Positions 47,185-56,858 of a DNA stretch of 64,000 nt are shown piece by piece. The stretch comes from a virus: the IMG/VR virus record IMGVR_UViG_3300043788_000131, positions 1-64,000 of that record; one strand, given 5' to 3'. How positions within the stretch are numbered: position 1 is the stretch's first letter; each line of letters begins with the position of its first letter. Made by a program: the position numbers and the translations under genes. The notes under the pieces are model-generated. The model was given only the letters and a program-made list of their open reading frames with translations. It made no database searches and had not been told where the DNA came from.

Positions 47185-48591
47185 TTAGATGCCGAGAACC
47201 TGACCGCGCTTGCCGGCGCGATTCGCTTTCATCTGTTCGACGATTGCGGATCGGTCGCGCGGCGCGGCGGCCGCTTGCTGCGGCTGTCGTGGCACTGCTG
47301 AACGGGACGGCTGTGGCTGGATGGCCTCGCGTCTTGCATCGCGATTGACGACGATGCGCGGCGCGCCGCGTTGCGGGTCCGGGAGTGCCGGATCGGCCGG
47401 GGTTGCTGGTGCTTTGATCCCGCGCCATTCACCCACGGCGCGCGCAGCCTCGTTCAAGAGAACGTCAGGCGGACGCACGGCATGGCCGTTTGCACGGTAG
47501 TACTTGTGGGCCGAGGCGATGTCGGCTGGTGTTGTCGCTCGCCCTTCCACAAGGTTGGCGGGATCGAGCCCAAGCGCGACCAAGTCTTCCGCTTGCAAGT
47601 CGTACATTTGCCGCTCAAGAGCGGCCTGTGCGAGCTTGTCGGTCGCGAACTCGGGGTGGTCCTTCTTGAAGCTGTCGAGCACCTTCGCCGTGCGCGCACC
47701 GTCATCACGCATGCGCTCATTGACGAGGGCGTTCTGAACCTCTTGGCGGACCTGATCCGGTTTTGCTCCCGCCATTCCTGCGATGGTGTTTCGCAAGAGG
47801 TCGCGGGCTTGTGCCGGATCGTCGCCGAACTGGATTGCCTCGATCAGCTTGGCGATCTGCTCGTCCTGGTTTTGGGCGGCAGGGTCAGGCTGTGGCTGTT
47901 CGGCTGGTTGCGTCTCTGGGGCGGCTTGGTGACCGTCCTGGGCCGGACGCGAAGCCCTAGTTCTGATCGAGGACTCAAGCTCGTTGATCTCCTTGAGCTT
48001 GGCCTTTGCAGCGTCGAGGATGTTGTCAGAAGCGAGCGCGATCTGCGCGTGCTTGACCAAATCCTCCTGCGATAATTCCATTTCCTTGCCGTTGACCTTG
48101 ACCTTGAAGGTCGGCGGCGCGCGCTCTGGTTGATCAGGGTGCGCCAGATTTGGCGTACCCTCCGCACTTGCGACACTTGCGTCATCGGAAGTGTCTGGCG
48201 CGTCTGGGTTTTCCGGTGCCAACGGTTCGGCACCCGCTGCCTGTCGGAAGTCCTCCGGTAGGCCGCCGGAGCGCACGAAATCTTGGATGTCGTCGGTCTC
48301 GGGCTCATTCCTCTCGGCGCGGAATCGCGCGGTGATCGCGGCGCGCGTGTCGTCGTGCTTGCTGCGCACGGTCGGTGCCGGGCGTCCGGTGCTATCTGGC
48401 TGGGTTCCGGTGCTATTTGGCTGCGCGCCTGCGCCTGGATCTTGCGGCGAGCCGTCACCGGGCCCGAGTACAGCCTCAGTCTCGCCACCTGGAATCGGCC
48501 CCTGCGCCCCCTTTGCTCTTGTGTCCGCCTCTGCGGCCTGTGCCGCCTGCTGCGGCGTGTTCTGATGCGGCGTAACAACGGTGTCAGGCAT
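47185..48591 (-). CDS. Scaffold protein, 468 aa
   Basis: The start at 48591 follows GGGGAG; an ATG four codons upstream is less likely. The protein is acidic, Pro/Gln/Ala-rich and helical without cysteines. A short folded element (FKVKVNGKEMELSQEDLVKH) is followed by a coiled coil, and the C-terminal 20 residues are basic and helical (SAIVEQMKANRAGKRG), the usual capsid-binding end of scaffolds. It directly precedes the capsid gene. Confidence 0.82.
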   Translation of the reverse strand: MPDTVVTPHQNTPQQAAQAAEADTRAKGAQGPIPGGETEAVLGPGDGSPQDPGAGAQPNSTGTQPDSTGRPAPTVRSKHDDTRAAITARFRAERNEPETDDIQDFVRSGGLPEDFRQAAGAEPLAPENPDAPDTSDDASVASAEGTPNLAHPDQPERAPPTFKVKVNGKEMELSQEDLVKHAQIALASDNILDAAKAKLKEINELESSIRTRASRPAQDGHQAAPETQPAEQPQPDPAAQNQDEQIAKLIEAIQFGDDPAQARDLLRNTIAGMAGAKPDQVRQEVQNALVNERMRDDGARTAKVLDSFKKDHPEFATDKLAQAALERQMYDLQAEDLVALGLDPANLVEGRATTPADIASAHKYYRANGHAVRPPDVLLNEAARAVGEWRGIKAPATPADPALPDPQRGAPRIVVNRDARREAIQPQPSRSAVPRQPQQAAAAPRDRSAIVEQMKANRAGKRGQVLGI

Positions 48592-48605
48592 TGGGCTCCC
48601 CAAAT

Positions 48606-48632
48606 GAAAAAGGCCGCCGGAATGGCGGCCTC
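48606..48632 (-). terminator. Intrinsic terminator before the scaffold gene
   Basis: AGGCCGCC/GGCGGCCT closes a short loop and is followed by a T-run on the minus strand. It separates the tailspike transcript from the scaffold-capsid group, so some late transcription must read through or restart here. Confidence 0.88.
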
Positions 48633-48635
48633 TGC

Positions 48636-48662
48636 GTTCTTGGTACAGGTTCTTGGTACAGG
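48636..48662. repeat. Tandem 13-bp direct repeat
   Basis: The unit TTCTTGGTACAGG occurs twice in a row between the tailspike stop and the terminator. It is a small replication-slippage duplication in non-coding DNA. Confidence 0.8.
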
Positions 48663-48688
48663 TTTAGTCGGACCAGGACGGCGCGAGA

Positions 48689-51496
48689 TTAGGACGCTAT
48701 GAAGTTGTGCGCGCCTGCAAGGTGTCCGTATTCAAACAGATCGTATTTGATCATGCCCGCATCGGTGATGATCTCGATGATGACAATCGGCATCTGAGCA
48801 AGGTTGTCGCCAGCCATGGTGTTGTCGTAGTACCATTCCAAATAACCGAAGATCCAATCGCCTACGGCCATGGCAGGAAGCGAATCGCCAGTTACTGAGC
48901 CCGACCAAGAGCCGGCCGACCAGGATCGCACCCCCGCCGTCTTCACGTTCACGCCGAGGGTGCGGGCATACCCCACGAACGCGGGGGTGTAGCCCTGAAG
49001 CGAGTCGCAAAACAGATTTTCGGAGCCGTTGGCGCCGGTGTAGGCCCGCAGGACGTTGATATTGATCGACGTAAGCGTCCCTCGGACCTGCATGTTGTTC
49101 GTCGCGCCGAGGAGCGGGGACACGTTCCCCGTCAATACAATGTGCCCGTAAGTGAAGCCAGGACCCCCGTCGCGGCTCGGGTTGCTGCCCATCTGCCAGT
49201 TCTGAAGGAGGTGGTGACCGCGGCAATTCTTGACTGTGATCTTCGGATAGGGATGGACCGCGATGATAGAGGGCAACGGGAAAGCGCTGGGCAAGCTGCC
49301 CTGCGTCCAACTCGGCAAGCTGGTCAGCGTGGTGTCGATCAAGATATTTCCGGTGCCAGCGACGCCCGGCGTATCGCTGCGCACGTTCAGGACCGTGAAG
49401 AACGGCGGACTTTGAAAGAACCCGCCCTCGGAAAACGCGCACCGCACCCCAGGAGCCGCCCACGGCACGAGGCTGGCGGGGCCGGTATTTGGTATCGAAA
49501 AAGTGCCGTTGGAAAACGTAAATGCAGAAATGTTGTTGGCATTTCCGAAGGAGTTTCCCCATCCCGTGAAGCTGATCACGTCGACGTAGCTGTTCTCGAT
49601 ATAAATGCTTTCAAAGGGACCGTTGCTGCGCGGCCCCGGCGTCAAATTGCCGATATAGGAGTCTCTGATGTAGGTGTCCTTCGGCGTGCCGTTGAGATTG
49701 CCGATGTTGCAGCCGTCGATGATCAGTTGCTGCACTGACGAGCTCTGGAATAGAAGGGTGTTGTAGTAGCCGGTGATCTCGCAATTTCGGAACGTCAGCC
49801 GCTCGATGCACTTGTCGACCTCGATGTCGCCGCCCCCCTGGATGAGGCAGTTCTCGAAGGTGATGGACTTTGCCTGTGACGGTATCGGGAAGTTGCTCGA
49901 TTGCAGCCCCGGCCATTTGCAGTCCCGATAGTATTTGTTCATGACGGGCGGCATGTCGCTACCGCCGAGGAAGGTCACGCCAAAGCAGGAAACGTCGCAC
50001 TCCCACTGGCCGCCGAACATCTTAGTCATGTTCCAGACCGTGGCCGGACCGCCTTCATTCACGCCGAAAGAGTTGGCCGTGTATGCCGGATAGGTGGACA
50101 AATACGGACCACCTCGCAGATAACTGTTTAAGAAAATCACGCCGCCGCTGACGGTGGTTACCTGTACGAACTCCATGAAGTACGGATTAGGAGGGATGCC
50201 GCCGGCCTCGATGTCGAGTGCGCCTAGCAGCAGCCAATCACCCACGCTGAATTTTGAAGCGTCGCCGGAGTTGACTAGAGTCAGTTGAGTACTGTTCTGG
50301 CCGGCGCTCTGCACTAGAGCGGAGTTTGCTGCCCCATATTGATCATTGGTTCCGCCGAACTGGTTCAGGTTCCCGCTCAGCGACGCGCCGTAGCCAAAGA
50401 TGGTGAGCTTCTTAATTCCGCGCCACAGGCCGTTCGAGTTTGAAACTGAGGTGTACGTGCCCGGCGGAATATAAAGAGCGACTTCTTTGCCCTGATAGGC
50501 TTCGGTAAAGGCCTGGAAAGCGGCGCCATCATCGCCACCATTGCCCAGCGCGCCGAAATCTTTGATGTTCACCAAGCCGCCCGAGATCGCACTGGGGTTG
50601 ACGTAAGTGAGCGGCGTCCAAAGAACGATCTGCGAGATCGGCGTGAAGCCGGCTGGAAGCGTCAATCCGGTGGCCGTTGGGTCTACCGTGGCCCCGTCGC
50701 CGTTGCGGGCGAACTGCCCGATGATCCGCGATGTCGTTACGTTTATAGTAAAGGTTACGCCGCCGGTGCCGGCTCCCGGATCGTTGGCGGGATCACCATT
50801 CCAGCTTCCGCCGGGGGGCTTGACCCAAATCAGCTTCGCGACCGGATCAACCGCGACGTAATAGGTCCCGTTCGGGGTTGACCCCGTGTTTCTGTGTCCG
50901 TTTGGCGCTGGTGGCTGGGCGTTGTTTTCAAAGTAGTAGTAGCCCGTGCCGTCAGCATAGAACCCAATCCCGAGTCCGAGGTAGTCGAGAAACATCGCAT
51001 TGCCGGTGGGATTCCCGTCAATGCCGATGCCGAACCCGGAACTGCCGTCGAGCACGGTGAAATTCTGACCGATGGCGAATACATATTTCTGAGCGGTTGG
51101 AAGCGTGCTTGCGCTCCTAACTCCCGCTACGCCCACATCACCCGTGACGATATTGGGATACGCGGCGTCTGATCTCTGCGCCGTCAGATTGGAATTAGAA
51201 AAGATGACGGCCGGATTCGAGAGGTTGGGCGACCACGCAAAAGACGGTATCCGAGCTAGCGAGATCAGTTGCGTAGTCGGGTTCCACCAAAGCTGCCCGG
51301 CCTGCAGAAAAACTGGCGCTATGGTCGAGATCGTAATACCGCCGCTGCCTGCGCCCGCGCCCGCATAGAGCTCGGTGAGCATTGCGTTCAGTTTGTCGAC
51401 GGCCTCATTCCACTTGTCGCCGAACTCTTGGCCGAGGCCAGTGTTGGGGCCGCTGAATGGCTCGACAAGGTTCTTGTTGATGGTCTGCCGGGCCAT
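48689..51496 (-). CDS. Tailspike with right-handed beta-helix, 935 aa
   Basis: The N-terminus (residues 1-50) is a helical attachment segment. A pectate-lyase-3-like start is seen at about residue 312 (VNIKDFGALGNGGDDGAAF), with IPPGTYTSVSNSNGLWRGIK, after which short strand repeats run to about residue 750 (ITFENCLIQGGGDI, LTFRNCEITGYYN, LIIDGCNIGNLNG). Such spikes bind and often cut surface polysaccharide. No catalytic residues can be assigned by eye. The C-terminal 180 residues are probably the trimerisation domain. Confidence 0.85.
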   Translation of the reverse strand: MARQTINKNLVEPFSGPNTGLGQEFGDKWNEAVDKLNAMLTELYAGAGAGSGGITISTIAPVFLQAGQLWWNPTTQLISLARIPSFAWSPNLSNPAVIFSNSNLTAQRSDAAYPNIVTGDVGVAGVRSASTLPTAQKYVFAIGQNFTVLDGSSGFGIGIDGNPTGNAMFLDYLGLGIGFYADGTGYYYFENNAQPPAPNGHRNTGSTPNGTYYVAVDPVAKLIWVKPPGGSWNGDPANDPGAGTGGVTFTINVTTSRIIGQFARNGDGATVDPTATGLTLPAGFTPISQIVLWTPLTYVNPSAISGGLVNIKDFGALGNGGDDGAAFQAFTEAYQGKEVALYIPPGTYTSVSNSNGLWRGIKKLTIFGYGASLSGNLNQFGGTNDQYGAANSALVQSAGQNSTQLTLVNSGDASKFSVGDWLLLGALDIEAGGIPPNPYFMEFVQVTTVSGGVIFLNSYLRGGPYLSTYPAYTANSFGVNEGGPATVWNMTKMFGGQWECDVSCFGVTFLGGSDMPPVMNKYYRDCKWPGLQSSNFPIPSQAKSITFENCLIQGGGDIEVDKCIERLTFRNCEITGYYNTLLFQSSSVQQLIIDGCNIGNLNGTPKDTYIRDSYIGNLTPGPRSNGPFESIYIENSYVDVISFTGWGNSFGNANNISAFTFSNGTFSIPNTGPASLVPWAAPGVRCAFSEGGFFQSPPFFTVLNVRSDTPGVAGTGNILIDTTLTSLPSWTQGSLPSAFPLPSIIAVHPYPKITVKNCRGHHLLQNWQMGSNPSRDGGPGFTYGHIVLTGNVSPLLGATNNMQVRGTLTSININVLRAYTGANGSENLFCDSLQGYTPAFVGYARTLGVNVKTAGVRSWSAGSWSGSVTGDSLPAMAVGDWIFGYLEWYYDNTMAGDNLAQMPIVIIEIITDAGMIKYDLFEYGHLAGAHNFIAS

Positions 51497-51506
51497 GGCA
51501 CGCGCC

Positions 51507-52403
51507 CTAATCAGACCAGGACGTCGGATAGCCCCAGAAGCGATACCAGTCCGCCTTGAGCGTCTCGTAGAAGATGCGGTTGAGTGCTGCCGCCCATGGC
51601 GGCGTGCCGCCGCTCCCGGCGTTTCCGCTCACGAAGATCGGCTGCTCTTTGATGTCGAACTGATTGTCGGCCCCGAGTCTGATCCCCTTGAACGTGCCAA
51701 CGCTGGAGCCAACGCCGATATGGGCTTTGGTAGCACCGATCGGGAACAGCGTGCCGCAGTTGACGAAGTCGCAGAAGTCAACCGCGACGTTGAGGATGTT
51801 CTGCCCGGCCCACGCCGGCTCCAGGTCGAGGTTCGACTGCCCGGCGTTGGAGAACGTGCTGTTGGTGATCTTCACCCCATTGACGTCGATCAGCGACGCG
51901 TTCTGTCGGTAGTTGCTGTCGAACACGACGTCGTTGATCGTGAGGTTGCTGGCGCCGATGGCTGTGAGGCCGTCACCGAAGCATTGGCTGACGGTCAATC
52001 CGCCGTTGATCGTGACGTTCTTCGCCGCCGGGCCAAGGCCGATGCCGAAGCCCCACTGCCCTGCCGCGCCGCGAACGACGGGGTTTCCTGCGCCGCGGTC
52101 GCCGATGATCTTGCCCTTCCCGGTGATGACAAGGCCGTCCACGTTCTGCGCGAGCAGGATGACGTAGTGATCGGCCGCATTCGGGATGGCCTGGAGCGTG
52201 CCGTCGATCTGGAACGTGATCCCCGACTTCAGGGCGATGCCTGTGCGGCTGCTATAGTAGAGAGTTGGGCTGGCGATCGGGTTGATCCGGCATGTCGTGG
52301 CCTCCGGCACCCGCACGGTGTCGCCAGCTTTCGCGGCGTTGACCGCCGCCTGGACCGCCGCGGTGTCGTCCGTACCGGCGCCATAGACGTTTATTACAGA
52401 CAT
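51507..52403 (-). CDS. Beta-helix tailspike or pectate-lyase-like protein, 298 aa
   Basis: It begins INVYGAGTDDTAAVQAAVNA, the entry motif of phage pectate-lyase beta-helices, followed by rungs such as VDGLVITGKGKIIGDRG, NVTINGGLTVSQCFGDG and VKITNSTFSNAGQSNLDLE. It lacks an N-terminal anchor and precedes the 935-residue spike, so it may be a second branched spike or a depolymerase. It ends in SWSD. Confidence 0.82.
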   Translation of the reverse strand: MSVINVYGAGTDDTAAVQAAVNAAKAGDTVRVPEATTCRINPIASPTLYYSSRTGIALKSGITFQIDGTLQAIPNAADHYVILLAQNVDGLVITGKGKIIGDRGAGNPVVRGAAGQWGFGIGLGPAAKNVTINGGLTVSQCFGDGLTAIGASNLTINDVVFDSNYRQNASLIDVNGVKITNSTFSNAGQSNLDLEPAWAGQNILNVAVDFCDFVNCGTLFPIGATKAHIGVGSSVGTFKGIRLGADNQFDIKEQPIFVSGNAGSGGTPPWAAALNRIFYETLKADWYRFWGYPTSWSD

Positions 52404-52416
52404 TCGCCCGCTCCTT

Positions 52417-52815
52417 TTATGCTCCGCCGGAGCCCGGTGGCTCGTCGATCAGCCCGAGATCGACCGCGACGCTCTGCCCGTCCGGCCCCTGCTCCATGAG
52501 AATGTCGAGCACCTCCTGGCGCTCTTTCTCGGTCATGTGCTGGTCGACGTTGACGCCCTCGTTGATGAAGGAGCGGACCTCCCGCATGAAAATATCGTAG
52601 GCGCGCACGCGAGCCTGAAACTCGCGAAACTCCTTCGCCTCGTACTCCTGATCGACCAGGGCTAGTGCGGCGAGGGCTTCGGCGGCCTCGCCGCGCAGGC
52701 GCCGGTAGACGTGCACGAACCAGCCCGGCGCGAGACTGGAAATCTCCGCTTCGAGTTCGGCGCTGTCTTTGATCAGTTTGAGTTCAGCAAGCGACGCAAT
52801 CGGGTCGTCCGCCAT
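52417..52815 (-). CDS. Hypothetical helical protein, 132 aa
   Basis: A highly charged, helical protein (ELKLIKDSAELEAEISSL; DQEYEAKEFREFQARVRAYD; TEKERQEVLDILMEQG) with a Pro/Gly tail. It overlaps no gene but lies one base from the next. A tail-fibre assembly or chaperone role is possible from its place between fibre genes, unproven. Confidence 0.72.
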   Translation of the reverse strand: MADDPIASLAELKLIKDSAELEAEISSLAPGWFVHVYRRLRGEAAEALAALALVDQEYEAKEFREFQARVRAYDIFMREVRSFINEGVNVDQHMTEKERQEVLDILMEQGPDGQSVAVDLGLIDEPPGSGGA

Positions 52816-52816
52816 C

Positions 52817-53068
52817 TTAGCGCCCAGGCTTCGGCGGTATGTGCTGGTAGCGTTTTGGGTCGTAATGCCTGCTCAGCATCCTCGCCAAACCTCGTTCCAG
52901 TTGACCGTCAGTCATCTGGTCGACGGCACTCCAAATCGTGTTGGCGCCTTCGGCGCGAGTCCCTTGGTCGAACCATCTGCGGATGTCGTGATGCTCGATG
53001 TGACTGAGTATTTCTTCGTAGATACCCTTCTCGCTCATCATCCAAGCTTTGTTGGCCTTCTCGCTCAT
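52817..53068 (-). CDS. Small hypothetical protein, 83 aa
   Basis: Starts in an ATGA overlap with the large repeat-protein gene. The sequence is helical with His-rich turns (SHIEHHDIRRWFDQG) and a basic end (YDPKRYQHIPPKPGR). Function unknown. Confidence 0.72.
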   Translation of the reverse strand: MSEKANKAWMMSEKGIYEEILSHIEHHDIRRWFDQGTRAEGANTIWSAVDQMTDGQLERGLARMLSRHYDPKRYQHIPPKPGR

Positions 53069-55740
53069 CCTCCCCCTCCTTTGATCCCCAGGGCCGCGAG
53101 CGCGCGTAGCGCGTCGGCCATGTCGTCTTCGTCTGTGTTCTGCTGCTGCGCCTGGGCGGCCTGGAGCGCGCGCACCGCGGCGATTGCGTCGCCGAGCTCA
53201 CGGGCGTCGGCCATCTGCCGTGCGAGGCCTGCCGCATCCGGCGGCGTGTATTCGCGGAACGATGGCAGGCCGGCCGAGGTGACGATGCGCGGCGGTCCGC
53301 GGAATATCTCTTGCGGCGGAGGCTCGACCGGCGCGCGTGTGCCGGGCACCTGCGCGTTGCGGCGCCGCTCCTCTTCCCACTTGACGCGGTCCCAGATCGG
53401 CCAGACCGGCGGCTTACGCTCCTCGACGTCCCACGGCGGCTGCGGGAATTGCTTCGGCAGGACGCGCTTGCCGCCGCCAGGAACGAGTGCGGCCGGGAAG
53501 ATGACTACCTGCGGCGGCCAGCTTGCCCACTGCTGCTCGATCGCCGGGAACGGCTTGGTGAACCGATCGACCTCGTAGCCGCGCCAGCCGTCAGGAGTGA
53601 AGAACTTGACGAATTCCGGCAGCCACGCTGCCCATTGCTGTTCGTGGGCCGGCGGATAGTGCTTGGTGAAGACGTCAACTTCGTAGCCGCGCCATCCATC
53701 CGGGAGGAGGCTGACAATCTTGCCTTGCGGTGTGAACGAGGACCATTGCTGTTCGCTTGCTGGCGGATAGTGCTTCGTGAAAGCGTCGGTCTCAAACCCG
53801 CGCCAGCCTTCCGGCAAGGTGCTGAAGATCTTGGTCTGTGGGAACCAACTTGCTTGGGAAATAATGAAGATGCTGTGGAACGCCACGTCGCCCGACATGA
53901 CCGGAACGGGCACGATACTGGACGACACAGTCGGCCAAGCGTCCCACTTCTGATGGGCGACCGGGAACGGCTTCGCGAATATGTCGGTCTCGAAGCCCCG
54001 CCAACCTTCCGGGAAGGCGGTCGCGACGATCACAATCTTCTGTGCCGGCCATGGCGCCCATTGCTGTAGCGCGACCGGGAACGGCGTGACGAAGCGGTCT
54101 ACCTCAAAGCCGCGCCAGCCCTCCGGGAATACCGAAGTGATGGTGCCGCGCGGCTCGAAGGCCTGGATATTCTGCTGCAGCGCCGCCGGGAACGGCTTGG
54201 CAAATCGCGGCGGCGGCTCGTTCCACGCTGTCAGAACCGTGTTGTACGGCGGGATTGTCGGCCAGGAATCGAAGCGCTGTTGTGCGGCGGCGAGCGGCTT
54301 CGTGAACCTGGGCGTCACCTCCTGCCATGCAGTGAGCACGGTGTTGTAGGGAGGTGTCGCCGGCCAGGAATCCCATTTCTGTTCGCTGGCCGGCGGGAAT
54401 GCCTTGGCAAACCGATACTCGTGGGAGCCGCGCCAGCCCTCGACGAAAACGACGGTGCCGATCGTGCCTTGGGGCTCGAAAGCATCCCATCGCTGCTGTG
54501 CCGCGGGCAGTGGTGCCTTGAGGGCGTAATCGAGCTCGAAGGAATAGAAGTCGTTGAAGACCGGCGGCGTGAATGGCACCAGCGAAGTCTGCTGGTAGAT
54601 GACGTAGTAGTCTGAGAACACACCGTCATCGAGGCCGCGCCAGCCTTCGGGGAACGCGACGGTGGCCGAAACCTGCTCTGCCGGCCAGCAATCCCATTGC
54701 TGCCGGGCCGCCGGAACCGGGCTCTTGAAAGCGTAGTCGAGTTCGAATGAGTAGTAGTCGTTGAACGTCGGGGGCGTAAACGGCACCAAGCTAGTTTGCT
54801 GGTAGATCACGCACAGGTCAGAGAAAACGACATCGTCGAGGCCGCGCCAGCCTTCAGGGAAGGCCACGGTGGTTGGGAACGGGACAAAACTATCCCATCG
54901 CTGCTGCGATGCCGGGAAGGCGACCTTGAATAGATCGACCTCGTACCCGCGCCAGCCCTCGAATGGAACGGAAATTACCGCTCCCTGGGGCTCGTATGCG
55001 TCGAATTTCTGTTCCGCGATCGGGAACGGCTTGGCGAACTTGTAGTCCTGCTCGACCCAGGCCGTGAGCGCAGTGTTGAATAGGCCGAACGGCCATGCGT
55101 CCCAGCGCTGCTCGGTCACCGGGAATCGCGGTGCGAACCGCGGTGTCAGTTCTTCCCAGGCCGTAAGCACGGTGTTGTACGGCGGCAGCGAGGGCCAGGA
55201 ATCGAACCGCTGTTCCGAGGCGGCAAATGACTTGGCGAACCGCGGCGTGAACTCTGCCCAGGCGGTCAGGACCGTGTTGTAGGGTGGCTGTGCCGTCCAG
55301 GACGCCCATTGCTGCTGCGCCGGGTTGAGCGGCGGTATCTTGTTGGCGTCTAGTTGGATACCGCGCCAGCCTTCGGGGAAGATGCTGACGATGGTGCCCG
55401 CGGGCTCGAAGCTCTCCCACTTCTGTTGGGCTGCGGCGAGCGGCACCTTGAAGGCATCGGTCTCAAAGCCGCGCCAGCCTTCCGGATTGACGACGGGGGT
55501 CGACACCGCCGGCACCACCAAGGTCGAGGCTTGCGATATAACAAAAATGTTATGAAAGCAGACATCACCGCCCATCGAGGGTACGGGGACGGGCGTCGGC
55601 GGCAACGCGATGAAACTGGTTGTCTGAACGATCACCGGCAACGTAACGACAACGTCGCTGACAATCTCAGGCGCAAGGCCCCCAGGTGGCGTCGGTGGCG
55701 GTGGTAGTATGCTGCCGATCGGGTAAAGGACTATACGCAT
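53065..55740 (-). CDS. Repeat-built virion protein (GWRG/W repeats), 891 aa
   Basis: About 18 tandem repeats of 33-45 residues fill residues about 60-760. Two alternating subtypes are seen: one opening with PEGWRGFE-x-D-x-F and one with W-x-E-x-TPRF; both share a KPFP-A-x-QQ-W-x-SW core and a PPYNTVLTA or TVAF link. Some copies are nearly identical, so the array expanded recently. The N-terminus has a VVTLPVIVQTTSFIAL strand; the C-terminus is Arg/Pro-rich and helical. It lies among fibre genes and is probably a long fibre or surface protein. No family is recognised. Confidence 0.8.
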   Translation of the reverse strand: MRIVLYPIGSILPPPPTPPGGLAPEIVSDVVVTLPVIVQTTSFIALPPTPVPVPSMGGDVCFHNIFVISQASTLVVPAVSTPVVNPEGWRGFETDAFKVPLAAAQQKWESFEPAGTIVSIFPEGWRGIQLDANKIPPLNPAQQQWASWTAQPPYNTVLTAWAEFTPRFAKSFAASEQRFDSWPSLPPYNTVLTAWEELTPRFAPRFPVTEQRWDAWPFGLFNTALTAWVEQDYKFAKPFPIAEQKFDAYEPQGAVISVPFEGWRGYEVDLFKVAFPASQQRWDSFVPFPTTVAFPEGWRGLDDVVFSDLCVIYQQTSLVPFTPPTFNDYYSFELDYAFKSPVPAARQQWDCWPAEQVSATVAFPEGWRGLDDGVFSDYYVIYQQTSLVPFTPPVFNDFYSFELDYALKAPLPAAQQRWDAFEPQGTIGTVVFVEGWRGSHEYRFAKAFPPASEQKWDSWPATPPYNTVLTAWQEVTPRFTKPLAAAQQRFDSWPTIPPYNTVLTAWNEPPPRFAKPFPAALQQNIQAFEPRGTITSVFPEGWRGFEVDRFVTPFPVALQQWAPWPAQKIVIVATAFPEGWRGFETDIFAKPFPVAHQKWDAWPTVSSSIVPVPVMSGDVAFHSIFIISQASWFPQTKIFSTLPEGWRGFETDAFTKHYPPASEQQWSSFTPQGKIVSLLPDGWRGYEVDVFTKHYPPAHEQQWAAWLPEFVKFFTPDGWRGYEVDRFTKPFPAIEQQWASWPPQVVIFPAALVPGGGKRVLPKQFPQPPWDVEERKPPVWPIWDRVKWEEERRRNAQVPGTRAPVEPPPQEIFRGPPRIVTSAGLPSFREYTPPDAAGLARQMADARELGDAIAAVRALQAAQAQQQNTDEDDMADALRALAALGIKGGGG

Positions 55741-55756
55741 TTTCCCGACGCCTTAA

Positions 55757-56797
55757 TTAGTAAGCGATGATCGGGGAGCGGCGGATCAAACCTCCCATTT
55801 GGCTGCTGAAGCTCTGGAGTGGGGCTGGCACTATCGGCGAATAGGTGAGGACGAGGATGCCGGCGCCGGCATTGAAGGCGCCTGCTGCATTGGTTCCGAA
55901 GTTGCCGACACCACCTGAGCCACCGCCGTACAAACCGCCGTTACCGGGTTTGCCCGCATTGGTCGCGCCACCATTTCCACCCGATCCGCCGCCGCCGCCG
56001 CCTGGGCCGGCCGTTGCCGAGTTGGATGTCTGGGTCCAGAGATTGTTGGTCGCTCCGTCGCCGCCTGCGCCGTTTGTGGACGTGCCTGCATTGTTGAATG
56101 GGCCACCACCACCGCCGCCAGATCCCGTTCCGGCCGTGCCAGCCGTACCAGCCCCGCCGGGGCCGCCGGCTGCGCCGCCAGGGCCGCCTCCTGATCCACC
56201 TTGGCCGTTGCCTCCAGTTGTCCCGGATGAGTTGGTAGTGTTCCCTTGAGCGACACCGATTGATCCACCATTCGAGCCGCCACCGCCTGCGCCGCCGCTG
56301 GATGAGGAGGTAGTATCTCCGGTGGTCGATCCGCCGGCCGCGCCTACACCGCTAGGACCGCCCGCACCACCGCCGCCGGAGCCTGGTGAAGCATTGGCCG
56401 TTGTCGCAGCACCGCCAGCGCCGCCATTGTTGTTGGCTGTTGTGCCTGTGCCGCCTGAACCGCCAGCCGGTGCCGTGCCACTATTGAATGTCGCGCCACC
56501 TCCACCAAAGGCTTTAGTGCCTACAGTTGCGTTGTCGTCTTTCAATATCTGAGTGAAGGTGCCAGCAGTTCCGTTAGTGCTGTATGATCCGGGCCCGCCA
56601 GCGCCGATTTGACAGGTGCGTGTAGCTCCCTGTGTGTAAGCTTGGTTCTGGTTTTTCCGATATTCGCCGCCGCCACCGCCGCAAGGAAACGAGCCGCCGC
56701 CGCCAGCGCCTACGCATTCAACGAAATTATTCGCCGAGTTCCAGTCACTCGGAATTACCGTAGTCAGGCCGCTGGTGATGAAAACAACGGTTGCCAT
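55757..56797 (-). CDS. Glycine-rich tail adhesin, 346 aa
   Basis: The N-terminal 50 residues (VIPSDWNSANNFVECVGAGG) are the typical start of phage glycine-rich domains, followed by about 230 residues with runs of Gly broken by Ser, Asn, Thr and Ala. Such sequences fold as polyglycine-helix sandwiches in tip adhesins (T-even gp38 type). The end (IVPAPLQSFSSQMGG) is a short capping region. It is a paralogue-like partner of the protein at 57418. Confidence 0.82.
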   Translation of the reverse strand: MATVVFITSGLTTVIPSDWNSANNFVECVGAGGGGSFPCGGGGGEYRKNQNQAYTQGATRTCQIGAGGPGSYSTNGTAGTFTQILKDDNATVGTKAFGGGGATFNSGTAPAGGSGGTGTTANNNGGAGGAATTANASPGSGGGGAGGPSGVGAAGGSTTGDTTSSSSGGAGGGGSNGGSIGVAQGNTTNSSGTTGGNGQGGSGGGPGGAAGGPGGAGTAGTAGTGSGGGGGGPFNNAGTSTNGAGGDGATNNLWTQTSNSATAGPGGGGGGSGGNGGATNAGKPGNGGLYGGGSGGVGNFGTNAAGAFNAGAGILVLTYSPIVPAPLQSFSSQMGGLIRRSPIIAY

Positions 56798-56811
56798 AGG
56801 TTAAAGCCCAA

Positions 56812-56835
56812 CAAAAAGCCGCCCGGAGGCGGCTC
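56812..56835 (-). terminator. Intrinsic terminator
   Basis: GAGCCGCC/GGCGGCTT is followed by TTTTG on the minus strand. It lies between the 175-residue gene and the glycine-rich adhesin. Confidence 0.82.
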
Positions 56836-56858
56836 GAAATGGGAAGCGGGCGTTCTTT

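Noticed and set aside
53065-55740. CRISPR-like array suggested by regular repeats
   Set aside because: The repeats are in-frame protein repeats of variable length with diverged sequence, without identical short repeats and unique spacers.
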